Assembly: GCA_029267175.1 (NCBI GenBank)
Contig: JARIDJ010000080.1
Span: forward strand, 1-64,000
Direction: 5' to 3'
Origin: Psychrobacter sp.
Lineage (GTDB): Bacteria; Pseudomonadota; Gammaproteobacteria; Pseudomonadales; Moraxellaceae
Length of the DNA: 64,000 nucleotides
Below, piece after piece: positions 46,601-57,563 of this stretch. Made by a program: the position numbers and the translations under genes. How positions within the stretch are numbered: position 1 is the first letter of the stretch; each line of letters starts with the position of its first letter. The notes beneath the pieces are model-generated. The model saw only the letters and a list, made by a program, of their open reading frames with translations. It was not told the origin of the DNA and made no database searches.

Positions 46601-47023
46601 ATGCTAGCGGCAAGACAACGTTTGCGGCCGATCATTATGACCTCACTTGCCTTTGGTATTGGGGTTGTGCCATTATTCCTGGCCAACGGTGCCGGTTCTG
46701 GTAGTCAAAACGCTATTGGTACTAGTGTCTTAGGCGGGGTGGTTAGCGCCACTTTGCTAGGTGTGTTCTTCATTCCAATGTTCTATGTTTGGGTGCGTAG
46801 TATGTTCCCTTATATGAATAATGAAGCGCACGAAGTAGCTGGTCATGGCCGTAATGTTAACTATGATAATGACCCTGACGATGATGACGATTTTACGCCG
46901 CCAACATCGCCTAATGATGAGCCGCCCACTACGCCTACTAATAAGCCATCACTTAATAAGAGCACAGAACCAACTCCCTCTGAGAGTTATCAGCCTGAAA
47001 GCTTTGGAGATAATAAACAATGA
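43700..47023 (+). CDS. RND multidrug efflux transporter, AcrB/AdeJ-like, with an acidic C-terminal tail
   Basis: A proton-driven inner-membrane exporter of the HAE1 group. FFINRPIFAWVLAILVML starts TM1; the proton-relay Asp pair is in GLLVDDAIVVVENVER on TM4; porter-domain and second-half TM blocks match AcrB (GLSAKNAILIIEFAKE, RLRPIIMTSLAFGIGVVPL). At 1107 residues it is about 60 longer than AcrB; the tail from about residue 1050 is Asp-, Pro- and Thr-rich (DPDDDDDFTPPTSPNDEPP) and cytoplasmic. It overlaps the next gene by four bases (ATGA). It resembles AdeJ of Acinetobacter closely. Substrates are not readable from the sequence. Confidence 0.96.
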   Translation: MSRFFINRPIFAWVLAILVMLVGIISVVSLPIEQYPAIAPPTISVSATYPGANAQTVEDSVVQVIEQRLKGLDGLMYIKSSSSSNGGASVTLFFENGTNADTAQVQVQNKLQAAMSSLPESVQRQGVNVNKSSTGFLVVQGFVSEDGSMDRADIGDYINSNVVDQLSRVEGVGEVQAFGSSYAMRIWLDPERLRSFNMVPSDVVNAVRAQNAQVSAGQVGQAPADLDEQVINATVTVQSYLQTPDEFENILLKTDNSGAQVRLGDVAEVEIGSENYSVISQFNGKEAAGLAVSLASGANALQTRELVGERIAELEKNFPPGLKSVVPYDTTPFVRLSIEQVVKTLIEAIILVFIVMYIFLQNWRATIIPTLAVPVVLLGTFAVLYIAGFSINVLTMFAMVLSIGLLVDDAIVVVENVERILEENATISIKDATLQSMGEISKIVIGIALILSAVFVPMAFFGGSTGVIYRQFAITLITAMVLSALVALIFTPALCVTLLKRSKSHEKSNSENQKGFFGWFNRTFYKVSRSYENFVGKSFRFKWLYVIAYAAIIGIMAVIFLRIPGSFLPEEDQGIMFTLVQLPAGATLNETQAVLDKVNDYYTTQEPDNVVSAFTIAGFSFVGQGQNVGLAFVKLADWEDREGDENAVKAISDRANGYFFTQVNEATVFTIIPPAISGLGNASGFDLMIQDAGNIGHEGLLEARNMLLGMAAQSDQVAGVRPNGQEDAPQLKVDINQEQAAAYGLSLGSINSVISTAWGSSYINDFVDRGRIKRVFIQGEPSSRTNPEDIGKWYVRNDVNEMISFDAFSSSRWEYGSPNLTRYNSLPSMNIQGNAAPGLSTGEAMDAMEAMVEKLPEGVSFEWTGLSLEEKKSGAQAPMLYAISILVVFLCLAALYESWSVPFSVLLVIPLGVLGAALFTWLRQFNNDVYLQVGLLTVVGLSAKNAILIIEFAKEHQEEGNSLKDAVMLAARQRLRPIIMTSLAFGIGVVPLFLANGAGSGSQNAIGTSVLGGVVSATLLGVFFIPMFYVWVRSMFPYMNNEAHEVAGHGRNVNYDNDPDDDDDFTPPTSPNDEPPTTPTNKPSLNKSTEPTPSESYQPESFGDNKQ

Positions 47024-48804
47024 GTTCTCAATTAGTTACCTTTGACTCAGCCTTAAAGCCGGTGGCCTTGACCACCCGCCTGCGTAGTAGTGGACGCCTA
47101 CTAGCTTTGAGCGTGTTGGCAATGAGCATGGCGGCTTGTCAAACCATTCCCAAAGCTGATACCCTCCCCGTTCTTGCCGAACCCAATTTGCCAATTGAAC
47201 AAGCTTATGGCGCTTTTGATCGTGAGACTACTAGTAGCGCTGAGCAGCCTAGTGTGGCCGGACAACGCTGGCAAGATTTTTATAGTGATGAGCGCCTAAA
47301 AGGTCTGATCGCTTTAGGCTTGAACAATAATAAAGATTTTGAGAGCGCAAGATTGGCGATCGAAAAAGCGCGAGCTCAGTATCGTATCACCGATATACGG
47401 GACTTGCCTACCATAGAGGGACAGGCTGGTTATTCTCGTCGTCGTCAAGGTAGCCCTTTAGGTGGTAGTGTAACGGGCGATAGCTACAATGTGCAGCTAG
47501 GACTAGCAAATTACGAGCTAGACTTTTGGGGCAGAATTGATAGCCTAAAAGATCAAGCCTTACAAAACTTTTTGGCAACCGCTGCTGCTAAAGATGCTAC
47601 CCAGATTAGTCTGATTAGTAATATAGCTCAAAGCTACGCCAATCTAAGCTATAGCTTAGCGCAGTTAAAGCTAGCAGAAGCTACCGTTGAGAGCCGTGAG
47701 CGCTCTTTATTTATCGCTAATGAGCGCTTCAAGGCTGGTATCGATCCAAAGCTACCTTCGCTACAATCAAGCGCGGCACTAGAAGAGGCAAAACTTGCGG
47801 TACTGCGTGCTCAAAGCAGTATTTTACAGTCGCGTAATGCGTTGCAGTTTTTGGTAGGCTCGCCTATTCCAAGCTCGTTGCTACCAGCTCCTGCGGTCAG
47901 TAACATCACTACTCATGAGATCTTCAATGCCGGACTCCCAAGCGAGCTACTGCGTTATCGTCCTGATGTCTTGCAAGCTGAGTACAATCTAAAAGCAGCT
48001 GGCGCTAATATCGCTGTTGCCCGCGCCGCCTACTTCCCCACTATTAGTCTGGCAACCAATGTCGGCGTCAGTAGTGGTAAGTTAGACGACTTATTTAGCA
48101 GTGATGCGTTTGGCTGGTCATTTGGGCCTAATATCAGCGTTCCTATCTTTGATGCTGGGCGCTTAGATGCCAATTATGATGTGGCAAAAATCGAGCGCGA
48201 GCAAACTTTAGCCAATTATGAGCGCTCTATCCAAACCGCCTTTCGCGAAGTCTCTGACGTACTTGCCACCAGAGCTACTTTAGGCGAGCAGCTAGCGGCA
48301 CAGTATCGTTTGCAAGACAACTTTGATCAGACTTATGAGATTGCTAATGCTCGCTTTAAAGCAGGTATCTCTAACTACTTAGACGTTCTTGATGCGCAGC
48401 GTTCATTGTTCTCTACTCAGCAAGGCATTCTTAATTTAGAGCTACAAAAAATCATTAGCCAAATAGAGCTGTATCAAGCCTTAGGTGGCGGTGCCAATTT
48501 AGAGGTACCAACGGCTATTCCAGTACCGCAGTACACCAACTTAGCGCAAATAGCTAGCTTCCCCACTAAGAACAATGCTGAAGCAAAAGCGGCCTACGCT
48601 GTGGAAGCTGCCAGCTCTGCTCGTGTGGCATCATTACAAGAAGCTATTGATATCAAACAATCCAAAACGCCAGCAACGGCTGTTTTTGATCCTAAAGCTA
48701 TCGTTGATGTTGATAAAGATGGTGACGCGGATGCCGCTGTCGGCACTATTATCCAAGATACGCCCGTTGAACAGGTGCCTATCACTCAGATTATCGAGCC
48801 TTAA
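47020..48804 (+). CDS. Outer-membrane efflux channel lipoprotein, OprM/AdeK-like, with an extended C-terminus
   Basis: A TolC-like trimeric channel that completes the pump. A signal peptide and lipobox (SMAAC, near residue 40) follow a long N-region; the two OEP repeats are seen around DFWGRIDSLKDQALQ and FKAGISNYLDVLDAQRSLFSTQQ. At 594 residues it is about 110 longer than OprM. The extra tail (from about residue 490) is Ala/Ser-rich and contains DVDKDGDADAAVG, a DxDxDG-type calcium-binding-like loop. Its start overlaps the pump gene, so the three genes form one operon. Confidence 0.93.
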   Translation: MSSQLVTFDSALKPVALTTRLRSSGRLLALSVLAMSMAACQTIPKADTLPVLAEPNLPIEQAYGAFDRETTSSAEQPSVAGQRWQDFYSDERLKGLIALGLNNNKDFESARLAIEKARAQYRITDIRDLPTIEGQAGYSRRRQGSPLGGSVTGDSYNVQLGLANYELDFWGRIDSLKDQALQNFLATAAAKDATQISLISNIAQSYANLSYSLAQLKLAEATVESRERSLFIANERFKAGIDPKLPSLQSSAALEEAKLAVLRAQSSILQSRNALQFLVGSPIPSSLLPAPAVSNITTHEIFNAGLPSELLRYRPDVLQAEYNLKAAGANIAVARAAYFPTISLATNVGVSSGKLDDLFSSDAFGWSFGPNISVPIFDAGRLDANYDVAKIEREQTLANYERSIQTAFREVSDVLATRATLGEQLAAQYRLQDNFDQTYEIANARFKAGISNYLDVLDAQRSLFSTQQGILNLELQKIISQIELYQALGGGANLEVPTAIPVPQYTNLAQIASFPTKNNAEAKAAYAVEAASSARVASLQEAIDIKQSKTPATAVFDPKAIVDVDKDGDADAAVGTIIQDTPVEQVPITQIIEP

Positions 48805-48861
48805 TAAGTTAGCTAGTCGCTATGCTAACGCTACAATAATGATGACTGGTTTTTTACAAAC

Positions 48862-48896
48862 AGCTCTACCCATTCGGTGGGGCTTTTTGCTTTTTT
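48862..48896 (+). terminator. Terminator after the efflux operon
   Basis: CTACCCA and TGGGG pair around TTCGG, followed by CTTTTTGCTTTTTT. It lies about 60 bp after the channel gene stop. Confidence 0.7.
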
Positions 48897-48952
48897 ATGC
48901 TACCTTTAACTAGAGCTAGTTTTGAAACTGTTAAAGCCATACCTCCTCTTAA

Positions 48953-49978
<1,026 letters not shown>

Positions 49979-50009
49979 TCTCACCTTTATAAAGTTTTAG
50001 CTTAATGCC

Positions 50010-50043
50010 AAGCGCTAATTGATGCCCTTCAGTTAGCGCTTTT
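50010..50043 (+). terminator. Terminator after hemB
   Basis: AAGCGCTAA (50010-50018) pairs with TTAGCGCTT (50033-50041), followed by TT. The T-run is short. Confidence 0.65.
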
Positions 50044-50201
50044 GTATGAACGCATCATTATCTATCTGCTCCCAAAAGGCGGCGCTTTTGCTTTATAATA
50101 ACCCACCATATTTGCGCGCACCTTGGTAGCAGTTACCTCATTTTATAGCGCTAATTATGACGTAAATTCGCTTTTGCCCTACTTTTCCCAAAGGTCACAC
50201 T

Positions 50202-52235
50202 ATGAGTCAACTCAATCCTAGACAACAAGAAGCCATGCTGTATGTATCCGGGCCGCTACTGGTATTGGCAGGAGCAGGCTCAGGTAAGACTTCGGTCATT
50301 ACTCGTAAGATTGCCTATCTTATCGAAGAATGTAATATGCCAGCTGAGAGGATTACCGCGGTGACTTTTACCAATAAAGCGGCGCGGGAGATGAAAGCGC
50401 GGGTCAGCAAATTACTGCCCAGTGAAAAGACGCGCGGCTTAACGGTATCCACCTTTCACCAGTTTGGTTTGCAGTTTTTGCGTTATGAGCTGATTCATAC
50501 GCCGCTCAAAGGTAATTTCTCCATCATGGATAGTGACGATAGTAAGCGGCTGTTGATGGAGCTGATGATGCGCGATAACCTATCAGGCGCTGAGAGTCGC
50601 GAGCTAGTGGGTAAAGCGATTAAGATGATCTCTGATTGGAAAAACGATCTCATTGAGCCGGATCAGGCGATGGAGACGTTAGATGATCCAGAGGATATGA
50701 TTTTTGCCACTTTATATGCTTTATATGAGCGAAATTTGCGCGCTTATAACGCCGTTGATTTTGATGATTTGATTGTATTACCCACTAAGATATTGCGTGA
50801 AAATACGGAGCTGCGCGATAAATGGCAAAACCGGATTCGCTATTTGCTAGTCGATGAGTATCAAGATACCAATACTGCGCAGTATGAGATGATCAAGTAT
50901 CTCGTTGGGCCGCAAGGGCGCTTCACTGTCGTGGGTGATGATGACCAATCTATCTACGCTTGGCGCGGCGCCAAACCTGAAAACATGGCGCTACTCAAAG
51001 AGGATTTTCCAAAACTCAAAATCGTCATGCTGGAGCAAAACTACCGCTCAACCAGTCGTATTTTGACCTCGGCTAACGCCGTCATTACCAATAACGAGCA
51101 TCTGTTTGAAAAAAAGCTGTGGTCTGATAAAGGTCAAGGCGAGAAAATCCGCATTATTAATTGCCGTAACGACGATGATGAAGCCGAGCGCGTGGCCAAA
51201 GAGATTGCCACGCACAAATTACGCTTTGGTAATGAGTGGGAAGATTACGCGGTGCTCTATCGCAGTAATTTTCAAGCGCGAATGTTGGAGGCTAACCTGC
51301 GCCAATTACAAATTCCTTATAAATTATCTGGCGGTCAGTCTTTTTTTTCGCGTAGCGAGATAAAAGACGTCATGGGCTATTTGCGCCTGATATTGAACCC
51401 TGAAGATGATAGTGCTTTTTTGCGTATTATTAATACCCCAAAGCGCGGTATGGGACCGGCAACTTTAGAAAAACTAGGCCTATTTGCGCAGGAGCATAGT
51501 ATCTCCCTGCTGGCCTCTTGTACTCACGGCGGCCTCACGCATGTATTACCTAGCAAGGCTTATAGCACCTTAAAAGAGTTTGGCGATTTTATTGAGCACT
51601 ATACTCGCGAGCTCGATCAACATCCTGATCCGGTGCCTATCGTACGCCAGATGATCGATGAGACTGGCTACATTGATTTTGTGCGGAGCGACTCAAAGAC
51701 CCCTCAGCAAGAAAAAAACCGTATCGATAACATTGATATGCTCTATACCAGTATTCAGTCCTTAATCAATCGCGCCGAGGAAGATGAAGATCGCACGATT
51801 GATACGATTATTCGTAAATTAGTGCTGCTAGATATGCTCGAGCAGCAGCAAGAAGAGGAAAACACCAATAAAGTTAACTTGATGACGTTACATGCAGCAA
51901 AGGGGCTGGAGTTTAACTACGTCTATATCATGGGTTTAGAAGAAGAGATGCTACCGCACCGTAACTCGATCCTCAGCGAGACGGTTGAGGAGGAGCGGCG
52001 CTTGATGTATGTTGGCATCACTCGCGCGCGTCGTGAGTTGACGCTAACCTTAGCGGCGCAGCGCCGAGCAGGTGGTCAGATGCGCGTTACCTCCGAGTCG
52101 CGGTTTTTGGATGAGCTGCCAGAGGATCATATCGATTGGCCGGCCAAAGCCAAGAAGAAAAAAGCCAGCAAAGATCCCGCTGCCGTTGCCGATGAGTACT
52201 TAGCAAATATTCGTGCTTTGTTAGGCAATCGTTAA
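50202..52235 (+). CDS. rep: ATP-dependent DNA helicase Rep
   Basis: A 3'-5' superfamily 1A helicase that helps replication forks pass bound proteins. Walker A is AGAGSGKT (residues 23-30), motif II is DEYQD, motif III GDDDQSIYAWRGA, and motifs V-VI TLHAAKGLEF and VGITRARREL. The 677-residue length fits Rep (673 in E. coli) better than UvrD (about 720), and LNPRQQEAMLYVSGPLLVLAGAGSG matches the Rep start. The C-terminal Lys-rich stretch (AKAKKKKASKD) is normal for this group. Confidence 0.93.
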   Translation: MSQLNPRQQEAMLYVSGPLLVLAGAGSGKTSVITRKIAYLIEECNMPAERITAVTFTNKAAREMKARVSKLLPSEKTRGLTVSTFHQFGLQFLRYELIHTPLKGNFSIMDSDDSKRLLMELMMRDNLSGAESRELVGKAIKMISDWKNDLIEPDQAMETLDDPEDMIFATLYALYERNLRAYNAVDFDDLIVLPTKILRENTELRDKWQNRIRYLLVDEYQDTNTAQYEMIKYLVGPQGRFTVVGDDDQSIYAWRGAKPENMALLKEDFPKLKIVMLEQNYRSTSRILTSANAVITNNEHLFEKKLWSDKGQGEKIRIINCRNDDDEAERVAKEIATHKLRFGNEWEDYAVLYRSNFQARMLEANLRQLQIPYKLSGGQSFFSRSEIKDVMGYLRLILNPEDDSAFLRIINTPKRGMGPATLEKLGLFAQEHSISLLASCTHGGLTHVLPSKAYSTLKEFGDFIEHYTRELDQHPDPVPIVRQMIDETGYIDFVRSDSKTPQQEKNRIDNIDMLYTSIQSLINRAEEDEDRTIDTIIRKLVLLDMLEQQQEEENTNKVNLMTLHAAKGLEFNYVYIMGLEEEMLPHRNSILSETVEEERRLMYVGITRARRELTLTLAAQRRAGGQMRVTSESRFLDELPEDHIDWPAKAKKKKASKDPAAVADEYLANIRALLGNR

Positions 52236-52265
52236 CTATTAATCGCTATCATTTTTGGATCAGTT

Positions 52266-53669
52266 ATGCCCGTCCCTACCCCTAGTCCTGAGAGCACGCC
52301 AACCTTACAGCCTGATTACAATCCGCTGGAGTATAGTGCTGAGTATAAATTATTATACTTACAGGATTTGGTAGCCAATGATAAGTTTCAGGCTATAAAT
52401 GAGTTTTTGGCTAAGCAGTCTGAGTACGAGATTGCCAACCTTTTAGAGTCTTTTCCTACGCCAGATCGTAAGATGATTTGGGCGCAGGTTCCAGAAGATA
52501 TCAGAGGTGAGGTACTAGCAGAGCTAGAGGTTGATACTCGCCAGCCGCTGCTAGAGAACGTCTCCTCGCAAGAGATATCGTTATTAACGCAAGATCTAGA
52601 TGCACAGGATATCTCAGAGATTTTAGAGACGGTTACTGAGACAGTACGTAGCTCAGTAATGGCAACTCTGGATGAAGAGGTTCGGGTTCAGGTCAATAAG
52701 CTTGACACCTATGAGGACTGGGAAGTGGGTAGCTACATGGATCCCGATATCATTCAGGTGCATGATAATGTCACTTTAGCGGAAGTTCAAGCTTGGCTAC
52801 GAGCTGAGGAGGATCTGCTCGATGATCAAAGCCAAGAGCTATTGGTGGTTGATCAAAGCCAGCAGTTATTAGGACTGCTTAGTCTGGTCGATTTGATTAA
52901 GCACGATCAACAGGCAATGGTAGCCAACTTTATTGATAATGCGATTACTATCAATGATAGATTGGATATTACCGATGCCGCGGCTATTTTTCGCTCAGAA
53001 GATATCCGCTTTGCCCCTGTCATCAACAGTCATGGCGAGCTAGTAGGACAATTGAACGGCGAGGATATCATGGAGATTATCCAAGATGACGTCGATAGCA
53101 CCATGCGTAATCTAGCGGGTGTTAGCCAAGACGACGAGCTGTTTGCGCCTATTTTGGACAGTGCTAAAAGCCGCAGTATTTGGTTAGGGATTAATCTAGG
53201 CACCGCGCTGCTAGCTGCAGCGGTCATCGGTCAGTTTGAAGCGGTTCTGGCAAAAGTCGTGGCGCTCGCTATCTTGATGCCAGTGGTGGCGAGCATGGGC
53301 GGTATCGCTGGCTCGCAGACGTTAACTGTAGTGATCCGCGGTATGGCTATGGGTCAAATCGGGGGGTCTAACCGCGTTTGGCTACTGAATAAAGAGCTGT
53401 GGGTAGGCGCTATTAACGGCATGATTTGGGCTATTATTATGGCAGGTATTGCTCAGCTTTGGTTTCATGATGTTAAGATTAGCGCGGTCATTGGCTGCGC
53501 TATAGCTATTAATATGACCGCCGCTAATGTCTCAGGAATTAGTATCCCTCTTATTTTGAAGCGCATGAATATCGACCCTGCTTTATCAGCGTCAGTCATT
53601 TTGACTACTGTTACTGATATCGTCGGCTTTATGTCGTTTTTAGGGCTAGCGAGTATTCTTATTCTCTAA
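52266..53669 (+). CDS. mgtE: Magnesium transporter MgtE
   Basis: MgtE is a dimeric Mg2+ channel gated by intracellular Mg2+. The N-terminal superhelical domain (about residues 30-140) and two CBS domains (from YMDPDIIQVHDNVTLAEVQ) precede five membrane helices with GGIAGSQTLTVVIRG, the pore block. At 467 residues the length is typical. It begins 30 bp after rep, so the two may share a transcript. Confidence 0.94.
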   Translation: MPVPTPSPESTPTLQPDYNPLEYSAEYKLLYLQDLVANDKFQAINEFLAKQSEYEIANLLESFPTPDRKMIWAQVPEDIRGEVLAELEVDTRQPLLENVSSQEISLLTQDLDAQDISEILETVTETVRSSVMATLDEEVRVQVNKLDTYEDWEVGSYMDPDIIQVHDNVTLAEVQAWLRAEEDLLDDQSQELLVVDQSQQLLGLLSLVDLIKHDQQAMVANFIDNAITINDRLDITDAAAIFRSEDIRFAPVINSHGELVGQLNGEDIMEIIQDDVDSTMRNLAGVSQDDELFAPILDSAKSRSIWLGINLGTALLAAAVIGQFEAVLAKVVALAILMPVVASMGGIAGSQTLTVVIRGMAMGQIGGSNRVWLLNKELWVGAINGMIWAIIMAGIAQLWFHDVKISAVIGCAIAINMTAANVSGISIPLILKRMNIDPALSASVILTTVTDIVGFMSFLGLASILIL

Positions 53670-53754
53670 ATCTCTACTCTCAAGCCAGCTAACTAGAGCT
53701 TTATTTTTATTAAAAATTACCCATAAATTTTATAACCTATTAAGTGAGTAAGCT

Positions 53755-54219
53755 ATGCAAGCGGTGCAAGTCAAAGTATTAAACGCCAAAATCATCGAAG
53801 ATAAAGCCTTTTCACTACCCACTAGAGCAACTGATGGCTCAGCGGGTATTGATTTGCGTGCTTGTATCGATGAGCCTTTAACCATAAAAGCAGGCGAGAC
53901 TCATCTAATCGGTACTGGCTTAGCGGTATATATCGCTGACCCTAACTTTGCTGGGATGATTTTGCCGCGCTCAGGTCTCGGTCATAAACATGGTATTGTA
54001 TTGGGTAATTTAGTAGGCTTGATAGACGCCGACTATCAAGGCGAGCTGATGGTTAGCATCTGGAATCGTAGTCACGATGATTTTGTATTGAATCCAAGCG
54101 AGCGCATGGCGCAGTATATCGTAGTGCCTGTGGCGCGTCCGGAGTTTGAAGTTGTCACTGACTTTAGTGATACCAGCGCGCGCGGCGCAGGCGGCTTTGG
54201 TCATTCAGGTCGCCAGTAG
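53755..54219 (+). CDS. dut: dUTP diphosphatase
   Basis: A trimeric dUTPase that keeps uracil out of DNA and supplies dUMP for thymidylate synthesis. Conserved motifs are visible in order: [34 protein letters not shown], and the C-terminal phosphate-binding loop [10 protein letters not shown]. At 154 residues the length is normal. Dut followed by an algC-type mutase and argB is a conserved order in Pseudomonas and relatives. Confidence 0.97.
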   Translation: MQAVQVKVLNAKIIEDKAFSLPTRATDGSAGIDLRACIDEPLTIKAGETHLIGTGLAVYIADPNFAGMILPRSGLGHKHGIVLGNLVGLIDADYQGELMVSIWNRSHDDFVLNPSERMAQYIVVPVARPEFEVVTDFSDTSARGAGGFGHSGRQ

Positions 54220-54337
54220 TTCAATAGCTCAGCCCCTTAAAACCATCATAAAGCGCTAGTAAAAAATAACTCTAATCGCAAAGCCGTAATTTTTGTCTGA
54301 TATTTGCCTAATAATAGATAGGAGGTCGTTTAATACT

Positions 54338-56233
54338 ATGAAAACACTGCCTTCTTTTGCGGCTCAACAAGGGTTATTTCGTGCTTATGATATTCGCGGC
54401 GAGCGTCAGTACTTTACTACTGATTTTGTCGCCGCTTTAGCAGTAGTGTTTGCTCAACTTTATAAGACTCAAAGCTACTATTGTCAAAACTCTTATTCTA
54501 AAAGCCTTTATTGCAAAACTCTTTATCCTAAAAGCGCTTGTCAAGACAGCTACTTATTAAGTAATAAAGCCGATACTAAGGCCAAAGCTACCACAGTGGT
54601 TATCGGTTTTGATGTGCGAATTGGTAGTGAGGCTATTGCCAATACGCTAGCCGATACTCTACAAAACAAAGGTTTAATAGTTATTAATTTGGGACTGGTG
54701 ACTACACCAATGATGGCCTTTTGGGCACAGCAATATGACGGTCACGGCATTATGGTGACCGCGAGCCATTCTGCCAAAGATACTTTAGGGATTAAATGGT
54801 TACTGAGTAATACCTCACCTAGTAGCTTAGAGATTCAAAGCCTTTATCAGCAGCTTAGCCAAGCACAAATACTAGCTGATGCCAAACAAAACCACACTAC
54901 TGACCTGCCAGCCCCGCTTATCGCTAATCGTTATATCGAGGCTATTACCCAAGCACTCAAAACTATCTATCAGCGCAATATTAATACATCACCAGCTACA
55001 ACTAGCGATAAGCTCAATTTAACCTTAGTGATTGATTGTATGAATGGCGCAACTAGCAATGTTGCTCAGCCATTATTTGCGCGTTTTTGTCAGCGCGTTA
55101 TTATGCTAAATGATACTGCTAACGGTGATTTCCCTATTGGCAACCCCGATCCTACCGAGCCTAATCGCTTAGCTGAGCTGCAACAAGCGGTTATCGTCCA
55201 TCAAGCCGATATGGGCTTTGCCTTTGATGGCGATGGCGATCGGCTTATGATCGTTGATAATAGCGGCAAAGTGATTGTCGCTGATCACTTATTATATTTA
55301 TTAGCACAAGTAGCTATCACTGATAGACCAGCCCATACCGCACTGTCCGCGCCAAAAGTTTTATTTGACATAAAATGCTCTCATCATCTGCCTCATTTGC
55401 TTAATGAGCTTGGAGCGGTAGCGATGATGACTAGGACAGGAAGTAGCTTACTGCGTCAACAGCTACAAGCCTCCAAGCATGAGCAAGCGCCTATCTTTGC
55501 AGGTGAGTTATCAGGACATTTTATCTTTAATGACGGCTATTTTATCGCTTATGATGACGCGATGTACGCAGGCTTACGGCTACTACATTGGTTGGCTTAT
55601 ACTGCTCCTACCTTAGATATTTTGGTGCCTACTATTAGTGACATCTCTGATGATAATCTAGGCGCTAATATATTGACCGCTACTGACGTCTGGGGCGAGC
55701 CTAGAGCTAGTATTCCGCCTTATCAGCTAACCGATATTACCCAAAAACTACCTACTTTAGTCAGTAGCGCTGATCATTATCTGCCTTTGAGTCAGTCTTT
55801 TTTGGCCCAAAATAATAGTAATAGCTGTACCTTTATTGAGCATTTAGTAGAATACTGTCATTATCTACTGCGTTTAGTGCATGATGAGCCACAAGATAAT
55901 GCGACAGCTAAGAGAGCGATGCAAGAGACTATATTTGCGCAATCAATATCTTGTCAGTGCTTTAGCGCTAAAGCTCCTATGCTAAAGACTAAAAGCGAGG
56001 CTGAGCGAATATTACCGCTAGAGACTCGTTTATCTACTATAGATGGCTTACGTTTAGACTTCGCCCATGGTTTTGGTGTACTACGCCGCTCTAACACTAG
56101 TAACAGTCTGACGGTACGCTTTGCAGGAGATAGCCGGGCAGAGATGCAAAAAGTAAAAGCGCGTTTTGTCACGCTCTGTCAGCTGTTTGATAAGGATTTA
56201 GCGGCGCAAATGGATGCTATAGAAGCGGTATAA
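54338..56233 (+). CDS. algC: Phosphomannomutase/phosphoglucomutase, AlgC-like, with an N-terminal repeat insertion
   Basis: AlgC-type enzymes interconvert hexose 1- and 6-phosphates for surface sugars. The metal loop DGDGDR and the sugar loop GELSGHFIFNDGYFI are intact. The active-site serine block reads VTASHSAKDTLGIKWLL, where most enzymes have TASHNP followed by NG, so it is a variant. At 631 residues it is about 170 longer than AlgC (463). Near residues 40-75 lies a Tyr/Ser/Cys/Lys-rich insertion of about ten-residue repeats (YCQNSYSKSL, YCKTLYPKSA), and the C-terminal half also has insertions. The ATG at 54338 has AGGAGG upstream; a TTG at 54293 is less likely. Confidence 0.88.
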   Translation: MKTLPSFAAQQGLFRAYDIRGERQYFTTDFVAALAVVFAQLYKTQSYYCQNSYSKSLYCKTLYPKSACQDSYLLSNKADTKAKATTVVIGFDVRIGSEAIANTLADTLQNKGLIVINLGLVTTPMMAFWAQQYDGHGIMVTASHSAKDTLGIKWLLSNTSPSSLEIQSLYQQLSQAQILADAKQNHTTDLPAPLIANRYIEAITQALKTIYQRNINTSPATTSDKLNLTLVIDCMNGATSNVAQPLFARFCQRVIMLNDTANGDFPIGNPDPTEPNRLAELQQAVIVHQADMGFAFDGDGDRLMIVDNSGKVIVADHLLYLLAQVAITDRPAHTALSAPKVLFDIKCSHHLPHLLNELGAVAMMTRTGSSLLRQQLQASKHEQAPIFAGELSGHFIFNDGYFIAYDDAMYAGLRLLHWLAYTAPTLDILVPTISDISDDNLGANILTATDVWGEPRASIPPYQLTDITQKLPTLVSSADHYLPLSQSFLAQNNSNSCTFIEHLVEYCHYLLRLVHDEPQDNATAKRAMQETIFAQSISCQCFSAKAPMLKTKSEAERILPLETRLSTIDGLRLDFAHGFGVLRRSNTSNSLTVRFAGDSRAEMQKVKARFVTLCQLFDKDLAAQMDAIEAV

Positions 56234-56313
56234 CTAGTATAAAAACTTTGTTTCATTCTTAAAAATAACTATCAAACACAATCCTTAACTATAAAATCAA
56301 AACCCTATGTTAG

Positions 56314-57240
<927 letters not shown>

Positions 57241-57260
57241 CCACAACAGTGAGCGCTGCT

Positions 57261-57494
57261 ATGTCATTAACACTGTGGTGTGTGCTTTTTATTATTGAGA
57301 GCCTATATTGTTGGTGGATCATTGCCTATGGCGGCGCAAAATGGATAGAAGGCTGGAAGTCGTTTTTTATGATTGAGTGGTTCGCTCTTGATTGGACAGC
57401 GGAGCAAATCCGGCTTTATGTGCTGATTATTTGGAGCTTTAGTGTGATTTGGTTTATTTTAGGGATAATAAAGCCCGAACTTAGATTGTTTTAA
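57261..57494 (+). CDS. Small membrane protein, unknown function
   Basis: A 77-residue reading directly after argB. Two hydrophobic segments (about residues 4-25 and 54-72) are rich in Trp, Ile and Phe, so it should be a membrane protein with both ends on the same side. An upstream in-frame GTG at 57249 would add four residues. The stop codon lies inside a terminator hairpin, which suggests it is the last gene of the argB transcript. No family is recognised. Being short and hydrophobic, it is not certain to be a real gene. Confidence 0.6.
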   Translation: MSLTLWCVLFIIESLYCWWIIAYGGAKWIEGWKSFFMIEWFALDWTAEQIRLYVLIIWSFSVIWFILGIIKPELRLF

Positions 57495-57506
57495 GTTCGG
57501 ACTTTA
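57471..57506 (+). terminator. Terminator overlapping the small membrane protein stop
   Basis: CCGAACTTA (57475-57483) pairs exactly with TAAGTTCGG (57492-57500), 8-nt loop, followed by ACTTTAT. The T-run is short but A-rich sequence on the left would permit action on the other strand too. Confidence 0.6.
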
Positions 57507-57563
57507 TCAAAATATCTCATCAAAAATACAATAAACAGTACGAATATTTATGAAAGAATTGTG

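Noticed and set aside
48575..48913. Plus-strand open frame of 112 codons over the channel gene's 3' end
   Set aside because: It is out of frame with the lipoprotein tail and runs through the terminator; no coding signal of its own.
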